Shown here: piece by piece, positions 55,306 through 64,000 of the stretch
Position numbering within the stretch: the first letter of the stretch is position 1
How the letters are laid out: each line of letters starts with the position of its first letter
DNA from: Acheta domesticus
Lineage: Eukaryota; Arthropoda; Insecta; Orthoptera; Gryllidae
NCBI GenBank assembly: GCA_031308135.1
Contig: JAHLJT010009419.1
Location: forward strand, 69,058,550-69,122,549
Direction: 5' to 3'
Length of the DNA stretch: 64,000 nt
The notes under the pieces: generated by a model
Told to the model about the DNA's origin: nothing
The model's input: only the letters and a program-made list of their open reading frames with translations
Databases searched by the model: none
Position numbers and translations under genes: made by a program

Positions 55306-56090
55306 CAAAATGGACAACTACCTTTTCTTGATGTACTTGTCAACAAGAGGGAAGACGGATCCCTGGGCCATAAAGTTTTCCGGAAGGCCACCCACACGGA
55401 CCGATATCTGAATAAAATGTCGAACCACCACCCAAGCCAGAAGAGGGCAATGATGAAGACACTTGTCCACCGCGCCACACGCATTTGCGAAGAAAGCAAC
55501 GTGCACCAAGAACTCGGTCATCTGGAAAATGTACTTCGAGCCAACGGTTACTCATCCCCAGAAGTAAAGAGAGCACTACACCCTAACAAGAGCGCACGCA
55601 GCCGTTCTGAGGAAGAGGAAACCAACACCATTTCACTGCCATATCTCAAAAACGTCACTGACCGCATCGGCAGGATCCTGAAGCAATACAAAATCAAAAC
55701 AATGTTCACGCCTACCACACAGCTCCGCAACATGTTTCGTTCAGCAAAGGACCGGAGAAACCCATTAAGTTCAGCAGGTGTTTACAGAATTCCCTGTTCC
55801 TGTGGTTCCGTCTACATAGGCACAACGCAACGCTCCGTCAACACTCGCCTTACAGAACATAAACGAAACTGCCGCTTCGGCTACACCGAAAGATCCGCGG
55901 TCGCTGAACATGCTCTTTCGGGAAAAGAACATGACATCTTATTCGACAACACCGAGATTTTATCCACAACAACCACTACCACGCCCGCTTACAACGGGAA
56001 GCCATAGAAATTTTCAAACATCCGAACAATTTCAACAGGAAAGAAGAAGGAGTCAAAATCAGTTCCGTTTGGCATCCCGTACTCCGTAAC
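55298..56090 (+). pseudogene. Penelope-like post-RT region and GIY-YIG endonuclease
   Basis: The plus-strand frame (open from 55258) starts at the junction with NGQLPFLDVLVNK, the motif just after the RT palm. It continues through HHPSQKRAMMKTLVHRA to the endonuclease. GVYRIPCSCGSVYIG carries the GIY-YIG pair with the extra Cys pair seen in Penelope-like elements. RSVNTRLTEH supplies the conserved Arg, and SAVAEHA follows. One frameshift near 55960 moves the C-terminal part to another frame, where RLQREAIEIFKHPNNFN continues the domain. The RT palm is absent, so the piece is 5'-truncated. In intact elements this enzyme nicks target DNA. Confidence 0.88.
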
Positions 56091-56536
56091 ACCAAGACAA
56101 AACCTTACAGTAACAAAATTCCCAGCGCCACTCCCATCTCAGTCGATGCCCAATCGCAAGCCAGCCCGCGAAGCGACAGCCAATCAGAAGCCAGCGCGCG
56201 AAACCACCCCCTCCGCTACCACCACCCGCGGCCTATTAATACCGCGGACGAGACCAGCACGACGTCATTCGCCAGTAAGCCGCTGTCCCGGACACTTCGC
56301 CCGAGACCTCGCCACTGAAGATGCCCACCGCAATCGTGGGCGAAACGTTTGGCAGTTCCAAGCCAATTGGACCACGGCCCATCAGCCCGGAAGACATCAA
56401 GAATATTGACTCCGGCCGTGAAAGCCTTCAATGCTTTATAAAACTTCTATAATCTAACTCCGCACTGAATGTTTGTACAATTGGGACCACACTGCACTTC
56501 ACTGCACTTCACTTCACTTCACTGCAAGACCTATAT

Positions 56537-57781
56537 TAGTGGTGCTACAGAATGGCACAGACTTTCCCGTATTAGTTTTCTGTTTCATTTGGTCTCGACT
56601 AGCTATTCGGACTTGCGAATACTTTTGACAATTGCCATCTATCGCCGCCCAAACTTCATTTTTTTTTGACATTTTATTAATTTTTCGGTTTCCCAATAGT
56701 AGAACAAAACTAATATACAAAAAATATGAAAAAAGTTAAAACTTGCCCTAAGTGGCAATTTTCGTTGAAAAATTTGGAGCCGTTTTCAAGAAAATGGCGT
56801 TTAGCGCTACTGTAAATGCGAAATTTGAAGCTCTTTTTACAGAAATTTTTCGAGTTTTCGAAAAACTTCATTTAAAGTCATTTGAAGCACTTACACTACA
56901 AATTGAATATTGTTTACAAATTGCTGGAAATGTGTATTTTAACCGTATGAAAGAACTTTAAAAAAATTAAATGTTTGTAATTTTTAAAAAAATAAAAAAT
57001 TACCCCCAAATTAACTATACGCCACATTAAAGAATGTAATTAGCACTATCCATTCGACAAATTTGAACAAAAAATTTGAAATCATTTTTGAGAAAATGGC
57101 GTTTGAGCGTTTCTGAAAATGCGCAATTTTGCGCGCACGCAATACTGCGTGAAAAATAGAAAAGAAAGAACTCACTATGAAGAAAAAATTGTATTTGAAG
57201 GAAAAATCTCTATTTTCAATTTTGTAGTTCCAGAAAGACGCCGTAACTTTTGCAATTTTCAAAAATTCAGAGTTATCCGTGAAAATAGGACCTATACCGT
57301 GTAAATAAGTATATTTTACTCTATTCATACAAGAAATTTAAAGAAAAAATTTGGAGCCGTTTTCGAGAAAATTTTGAAAATCCCCGGGGGGCTTCATATA
57401 AAGTACCCCCAAATTCTAAAGAATCTTTTTCAAAATCTCAAAGCTTCGACTAGAATCAGATCGACCGGGCAATATCCATTTTGGAAGAAATCGTACGTAT
57501 GGTTTAGGCGCTAGCAGTGTTCACAGACGGACGGACAGACGGACGTTTTCCTTTCAATTGGGTTTTCCGTATCAAGAACCTAGAAAACAGGGTTTCTGGC
57601 TACACCACGTGTTAGGAGATTTTTTTCTTAATTTAGTAACTGGTTTTATCCACTTCTTCGTTTTCACGGCCCGGCAATTAATTTTTTTCCGCCGAAAATT
57701 GGCCATTTTTTCGCGCAGCATTACATAACTTTCCCTATACTACGTATATCACTCCGTGTATACGTACGTATACGGGAAAGT
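56537..57781 (+). mobile_element. Repeat family H, copy d (full length)
   Basis: Runs from TAGTGGTGCTACAGAATGGC to CGTATACGGGAAAGT; strand by the TAGTGG-first reading. Block anchors lie near 56776, 57079 and 57353 (spacing about 300 and 275 bp). A GACGGACGGACAGACGGACG run near 57528 is shared in degenerate form with other copies. It begins 86 bp after the Penelope insertion. Confidence 0.6.
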
Positions 57782-58050
57782 AACAATGAAGGCAAGTAAT
57801 AGTTTCTAAGCATTAGTTCTGAAAATATATTTCAACTACTCAATTGTAAAATTTTCACACTAGCTGTTCTCAGAACGGGTTATACCAGCTTAACTATTCT
57901 CTTTGTTAATAACGGTCAACATTTTTCAGCCCATTCAGTCCATCTCAGTCCAGCAAAATACTAGAACACAAAATCTCTTTCTAAAACTGACAAGTCTTCC
58001 TTTTATATTTGTTCAATGGGCCTTGTACAACGTAGCAAATTAAGAGAATA

Positions 58051-58493
58051 AAGTGGGAAATTTTTTTGAAAGATTTCTCACGCCTTTAATATGAACATTT
58101 CCAGCAATTTGTAAACACTGTTGTATTCATGACTTTAATTGCTTCCAATGACTTCTAATGAAGTTTTTCGAAAAGTAAAAAATATTTTGTGAAAGAGAGT
58201 TTCAAATTTCGAATTCACAGTAACGCTTAAAACGCCATTTTCTTGAAACGGCTCCAAATATTTCAATGAAAATTGCCATTTAGGACGAGGTTTTACTGTT
58301 CTGTAACATCTTTAAGTAATATTTCCGTTCTACTAGTAGGAAACCGAAGCATTTTTTAAATGTCCAAAAAATGTACTTTGGGCAGCGATAGATAGCAGGT
58401 GGCAAGAGTATTTTGCAAGTCTGAAAAGCAAGCCGAGACTAAAGGAAATAGAAAACTAATACGGGAAAGTCTGCATACTGTAGCACCACTAGT
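58051..58493 (-). mobile_element. Repeat family H, copy e (truncated)
   Basis: Only the CACCACTAGT-side 440 bp is present, in the opposite orientation to copies d and f. The ACTTTCCCGTATACG end is absent. Confidence 0.65.
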
Positions 58494-58869
58494 TTAACAA
58501 GTATTTCTGTCGAAAAATAGTCTTTACCTGTAGAATTACAAAAGATAAAGGAAGCGATAAGAGATACGATAAAGTAAAACATTACACAGACCTTCAGTGA
58601 TAAGTAGAATGGAATGATAAATTAATCCAGAATCCCTGCAGGGACTGGTACTATTGAACTGAACTTTTTCGGCATGCCGAATTGACTCAGTCAAATTGTA
58701 CGAAGCAGTATCGTATGAAACATCGGGAAATCCGATTGGAGTTGTTCGTATGCCATGAGTTCAATGGTGGAGTTGCCCCTAAATTTTATTCTGATTACAG
58801 CACTGCTTATAGAAATACTAGTTGTACCGATGTCAATATTCTGCTTTGTTAATCATTCTTTTAAAAGTA

Positions 58870-59509
58870 ACTAGTGGTGCTACAGAATGGCACAGACTTT
58901 CCCGTATTCGTTTTTTATTCCCTTGGGTCTGGGCTATTTATTTGGAATTGTCACATATTCTTACCAGCTGCCATCTATCGGCGCCCAAAGTGCATTCTTT
59001 TTTAACATTTTCTTAATTTTTCTGTTTCCTAGTGGTGAAACGGAAAAATTAATTTTAGAATATTAAACAACACAAAAACCTCGTCCTAAATAGCAATTTT
59101 CTTTTAGAAATTTGTAGCTGTTTTAAGAAAATGGCGTTTAAGCGCAACTAAAAATACCAAATTTGAAGCTCTTTTTTCACAAAATTTTCAAAAAATGTAC
59201 ATGACCTTAATGAAAGAACTCACTAACAAATTTTATTTGAAGGAAAAATATCTATCTGCAATTTTGTAGTTGGAGGAAGACGACGAATAAAATTCAGACT
59301 TACCGAATTTTCAAAAATTCAGAGTTTTCTAGCTACCCCACGTGTTAGGGGAATTTTCCCTTAATTTAACTGGATTTATTCACTTTTTCGTTATGGCCCG
59401 GCAATGAATTTTTTTTCTGCCGAAAATTTGCCATTTTTTCGCACAGCATTACATAACTTTCCCTATACTACGGATATTACTCCGTATATACGTACGTATA
59501 CGGGAAAGT
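58870..59509 (+). mobile_element. Repeat family H, copy f (internally deleted, 640 bp)
   Basis: Both ends are intact (ACTAGTGGTGCTACAG and GTATACGGGAAAGT), but about half of the interior is missing. It jumps from the first block to the terminal block around 59190-59320. Confidence 0.65.
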
Positions 59510-60535
59510 GAAAATAGCTTCGTTCTGGATCTGAACTTCGAATGGCCAGCAGCTAAACAACGCATTATATTGTACACCCAGCATTGTGCGTGAGTGAACA
59601 TCCTAATATTGCTGAGCTTTGAGATTAATTTCGCAGAAAATCAAATAGTCACTTTAATTTTATCGCTGAATGTTATTTCTCTCTCTATTCTGTCAATTTC
59701 ATTTTACATGGATTTTTAGTTGCTCATATCTGACCTCCCATGCTGACGAAGTAGGCCCCCAGTAGTACTAAATCTTGATAAATGTAAAAGACAGTTCTAA
59801 AAGGTCTCATTTAGTGGAATACCTCTTAAAAATCATAACTCAGGTCCTACATGGCACCCCACCTCTCGCCTGCTTGTCTCCCACCTGGCCACCAAAATTC
59901 ATGTCCTCACACAACTCGCGTCTACTAAAGAGCACGAGAATGTGGTTTTAGCGGATTAGGACAACTCGTTCGCGAGTTATGCACAATTGTAATGTGAGTT
60001 GCATTAATCTATCCCCAGCCACAAATTTTATTTTTTCGTCATAAATCTCTGCTGTGATTCTCTATCCAAGTAATAGTATACTTAGATATAGGCTATACTT
60101 ACATGCTTTGTGCCGCATGTTTCTTAAATATCGTAAAAAGTCATATGTCCTTGGCTATCCATTCAATTAAGTGTAGAGAGAATTAAATGCACTTTCAATG
60201 CATAAATTACAGGACATTTTATAAAGTTACAGCTGCAAGATATAATGAACCCTCCCGCTCCCTCTACGATTGAAGCTAAGCTTCTCTCGTAAAGTATGGG
60301 CGTAAAGAGAGCATGATTACCCCTTCCAAGATAATAGGCAAGAAGAAAAATGAATGAGCATGTATATATTTTTACATGTATAAAATTAAATTTTGACAAA
60401 AAGTACATTAGATTGACATTTTAAAACATCGATATAAAATGTATGTTGTGATGACTGATGAGTTTTTTTGAAAATGGAAATAGTTTGCTTCTTCCACCCC
60501 CCGTAGGAAAACTTGCTCTATTTCCTCACAAGAAA
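59510..60535. other. No gene recognised
   Basis: AT-rich, with no motif or repeat that I can support before the gap. Confidence 0.5.
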
Positions 60536-61535
60536 NNNNNNNNNNNNNNNNNNNNNNNNNNNNNNNNNNNNNNNNNNNNNNNNNNNNNNNNNNNNNNNNN
60601 NNNNNNNNNNNNNNNNNNNNNNNNNNNNNNNNNNNNNNNNNNNNNNNNNNNNNNNNNNNNNNNNNNNNNNNNNNNNNNNNNNNNNNNNNNNNNNNNNNNN
60701 NNNNNNNNNNNNNNNNNNNNNNNNNNNNNNNNNNNNNNNNNNNNNNNNNNNNNNNNNNNNNNNNNNNNNNNNNNNNNNNNNNNNNNNNNNNNNNNNNNNN
60801 NNNNNNNNNNNNNNNNNNNNNNNNNNNNNNNNNNNNNNNNNNNNNNNNNNNNNNNNNNNNNNNNNNNNNNNNNNNNNNNNNNNNNNNNNNNNNNNNNNNN
60901 NNNNNNNNNNNNNNNNNNNNNNNNNNNNNNNNNNNNNNNNNNNNNNNNNNNNNNNNNNNNNNNNNNNNNNNNNNNNNNNNNNNNNNNNNNNNNNNNNNNN
61001 NNNNNNNNNNNNNNNNNNNNNNNNNNNNNNNNNNNNNNNNNNNNNNNNNNNNNNNNNNNNNNNNNNNNNNNNNNNNNNNNNNNNNNNNNNNNNNNNNNNN
61101 NNNNNNNNNNNNNNNNNNNNNNNNNNNNNNNNNNNNNNNNNNNNNNNNNNNNNNNNNNNNNNNNNNNNNNNNNNNNNNNNNNNNNNNNNNNNNNNNNNNN
61201 NNNNNNNNNNNNNNNNNNNNNNNNNNNNNNNNNNNNNNNNNNNNNNNNNNNNNNNNNNNNNNNNNNNNNNNNNNNNNNNNNNNNNNNNNNNNNNNNNNNN
61301 NNNNNNNNNNNNNNNNNNNNNNNNNNNNNNNNNNNNNNNNNNNNNNNNNNNNNNNNNNNNNNNNNNNNNNNNNNNNNNNNNNNNNNNNNNNNNNNNNNNN
61401 NNNNNNNNNNNNNNNNNNNNNNNNNNNNNNNNNNNNNNNNNNNNNNNNNNNNNNNNNNNNNNNNNNNNNNNNNNNNNNNNNNNNNNNNNNNNNNNNNNNN
61501 NNNNNNNNNNNNNNNNNNNNNNNNNNNNNNNNNNN
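60536..61535. other. Assembly gap, 1000 N
   Basis: Exactly 1000 N. All long frames across it are meaningless. Confidence 0.98.
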
Positions 61536-64000
61536 TGAAGGCATTTTTTAAATGACTCCTAACAGTACTGAATTTCTCTTCAATTACAAATATCTTGCTT
61601 GGCCAGCAGCCCCTCAGCAGCCGTATTGGTTGTAGTTTTAACACATTATTTTTGTTATTTGATTTAATAGTACATGAATTAATTAATGTGGGAAGCCACC
61701 TCTGGTGAATGCCCAAATACGGTGGGTCGAAAAACTGACGCGGGAATTTACGCTTTAATCATTTGCGGTGTGATGTTTTTCTGTTAATTTCTTTTGTTTC
61801 CGAAACTCATATTCATCTTTATCAGAAGTTAATGTTTCCTTTTTTAGTACCGGATGAATAATGTTTTGCCAATTCCGGATGACCCCCGAAGTCAAAATGA
61901 AAACGTGAGCACAGAAATAGAAACGTTCTGATAATCTGGAAGTTTCAACTATTACTTGTTGCAGTTAATCCGGTGACGCACCGTGTGGTTAAATCTCTCT
62001 GCACCATTGGATGTTACCTTCTATGGGCGTGGGCGTGGGAGGGAGCGTCTTGATACACGTAAGCTTGAAGATGACGATGCTAAGCCAGATGCGGGCTGCT
62101 TGAGGAACAACTCTTTCGATGCTGGCAGCTGCCATTGAAAAGTGCAATTGAACCGAACTACGTACTTGCTATTAGACGAATATTTCAGTAGGCTTCAGTC
62201 GTTTTAAAAAGCGAACCGCTTGGTTTGTTAATAAAAAGGTATTTTGCCAAACTTCCGGTACTAGCTAGCTATTAAAGTCTGGATATGTTAATGTTTTTAT
62301 TAAATAATTGGCCAGTTAATAAACATACATGGGCATAATACAAGTCTCTCAACTGGGTAATCTGTTAAAACCCACTACATGTAATTCTTTTTGACGGGAA
62401 AAATATAAGTTTTTGCGTACTTTGCCTAAGTCAACGTTTTGCGTACTTTGCACAAGTCAACGTTTTGTCGTAAAGCTAGCGCTATGGAAAGCACGCAGTC
62501 ACAGACCTTTGGCAGTTTTGGGACGCGTATGGGTGCTTTTTGCATGTTTTCTTTTTTTGGATAAAGTATTAAAAGAAGCTTTTTTTTCGCATGAATTTGC
62601 AACAAAAGCAAGGTTTCAGAGACTTAACTTCCTTGTTCTCTTTATTTTACACCCAAACAACAGAAAAATACAGACTTTGAATGACAAGTAGACAATTTGA
62701 AATGTTTTTCTAAGGTATGCTGATCACTGACTTAAAATAAGTTTTGATGTACACATCCAGAATTTTATTCCCATAAGACTGTGCAAAAAGGTTACTGGTG
62801 CTTTACCTACTTTTATTGGAATTTTCTGCCTAATACCGGGAAAATAATGGTGTCAAATATGACGTGTATGAAGGGAGCAAGGAGATAGTATGAATAGAAA
62901 CACCCGTTCCCTCTCATTAGCATGTCTACGCGAGGAAGGGAAGGACTGACTTACTGTCAACGGTTCACTTCTAGTTACTAACGTCCTGATCGACTCGTTC
63001 ACTGCTATTCCATGACTACTACAAAGTAGTTAGAATTCATTATCCGCGGCGGAAAGCGTGTAGAGGTCGTTAGCGTTCGTCGTGAGTAGTATCCGTAAGA
63101 CTGAGTGATGCGACAAAAATGAAGCAATAGGTTCAGATTCAGATATTGTGAGAATCGGCAGATTATTTGAAACGTACTGAATTAATTTCTGGCGCGAAGG
63201 TGGCTACACTATTTCTATTTTATATATCACCAAGTTAATGTAATTGAAGGTTTGATAGCAGAGTTCATTAGTTAGAGAATACAGATCTGTGGCGACGTTC
63301 GTGTTCTGTTTCCAATTACGCTCTTATTTTGAATCATGGTTTGTAATGACACGAAAAGTTTAATCCGTCTACAATTTCGCAATTTTTTAATGATAGAGGT
63401 GACGACCACTACTTTCAGATAAGCAGATATTTATGATTTGAAATGAAACAATGGTCAGGCGATTTATTCGCGACCTCGCGGCTTCCTCATTACTTTCTCT
63501 TGCTTCATTATATCTTGCTATGGTCATTTTAAATTTCACACGGATGACCCTGACATTTGCGCTTTCAATGCTGAACGCATGGATGAGAACCGTTTAGATA
63601 TTTTGAGGCATGATAATACGATCTTCTCGTAGAAGTAATAGATGTTATCTGTCTAGAGCTATGCATCACTGTGCGGAAATCTGCAATTTCTTCAAACATC
63701 TTAATAAAAAATTTTTAAAAAAATCAGAGCAAGGAGGTAATTTTTGATGTGTCTATTATTTGTGCTCTTGCGTAATCTTAGTCCCGTATGTTTCATTTCT
63801 AAACATTTATAATGAGTTTTTTAGTGTTTTGGTTATATAAGATTAAAAAATGTTTACGAAATTGTATGTTTCGAAGCAAGAAAATATATCATGTATCCGA
63901 ATATTTTTGAGGCCCCTGTCGTGATTAAAAAAAAATGTTAATAGCTTTTTCAGAATTAATCTAATTCTGTGTTCTGTTGAAATCCTCTTGAATGAAAAAC
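61536..64000. other. No gene recognised
   Basis: Mixed AT-rich DNA. A 26-bp phrase ending GTCAACG is duplicated in tandem at about 62412-62464 (TTTTGCGTACTTTGC). No coding homology or splice-linked exons seen. Confidence 0.5.

Larger units (their letters stand above)
54547..56439. mobile_element. Head-to-head Penelope-like insertion with 12-bp TSD
   Basis: AAAACTTCTATA flanks the whole unit (54535-54546 and 56440-56451). Inside are two pieces of one Penelope-like element facing away from a junction at about 55298-55306. The minus-strand piece has the RT palm; the plus-strand piece has the post-RT region and GIY-YIG endonuclease. Both end in the same GC-rich tail of about 300 bp, forming near-identical inverted repeats (54547-54860 and about 56090-56405). 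Only the plus-strand tail continues to the extra end segment 56406-56439. The single TSD implies that the composite integrated as one event. Confidence 0.88.

Noticed and set aside
54547..55317. Host telomerase reverse transcriptase
   Set aside because: RT motifs fit Penelope-like elements, a TSD flanks the unit, and a GIY-YIG endonuclease lies in the partner piece.
60408..61716. Long open frames across 60.4-61.7 kb on both strands
   Set aside because: They span 1000 N; the openness is produced by the gap.

Overview
This window looks like insect nuclear DNA. It holds the 3' part of one recognisable host gene, three eukaryotic nuclear tRNA genes, and otherwise nested, mostly broken transposable elements, satellites and low-complexity tracts. 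It includes two assembly gaps of 100 and 1000 N. The host gene matches the insect eye-pigment ABC transporter Scarlet (ABCG type). Long introns, heavy transposon load, Gypsy, Jockey-like and Penelope-like elements and a tRNA-derived SINE-like family suggest a large-genome insect, perhaps a polyneopteran such as a stick insect or orthopteran. That last step is inference.

Layout. 1-17 kb: a Jockey-type LINE fragment at the left edge, then decayed minus-strand Gypsy elements. Gypsy-1 (about 0.7-6.3 kb) has lost its RT palm and carries a solo LTR of another family. A second solo LTR of that family lies at 7.7-8.2 kb. Gypsy-2 (12.1-16.8 kb) has a 964-bp hAT MITE in its RT and a 5'-truncated Jockey LINE in its protease. 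17-20 kb: two copies of a SINE-like repeat, one split by a 389-bp MITE. 21-29 kb: tRNA-Leu(UAG), two identical tRNA-Asn(GUU), the first copy of a large non-autonomous repeat (here 'family H', possibly Helentron-like) and a 1.3-kb polypyrimidine tract. 33-46 kb: five exons encoding the last 248 residues of Scarlet, with introns of 0.5 to 7.7 kb holding foldbacks, MITEs and minisatellites. 46-60 kb: five more family H copies, purine-rich low-complexity DNA, a 24-bp minisatellite with a six-unit higher-order period, and a head-to-head Penelope-like insertion flanked by a 12-bp target-site duplication. 60-64 kb: a 1-kb gap and DNA with nothing recognised.

Only Scarlet and the tRNA genes are likely to be functional host genes. 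The nucleotide-binding half of Scarlet is not visible, so its exons probably lie beyond the left edge. The nesting gives an insertion order: Gypsy-2 before the hAT MITE and the Jockey LINE, Gypsy-1 before the solo LTR, and a SINE-like copy before its MITE. The Penelope insertion appears youngest, with long open frames and near-identical inverted tails.
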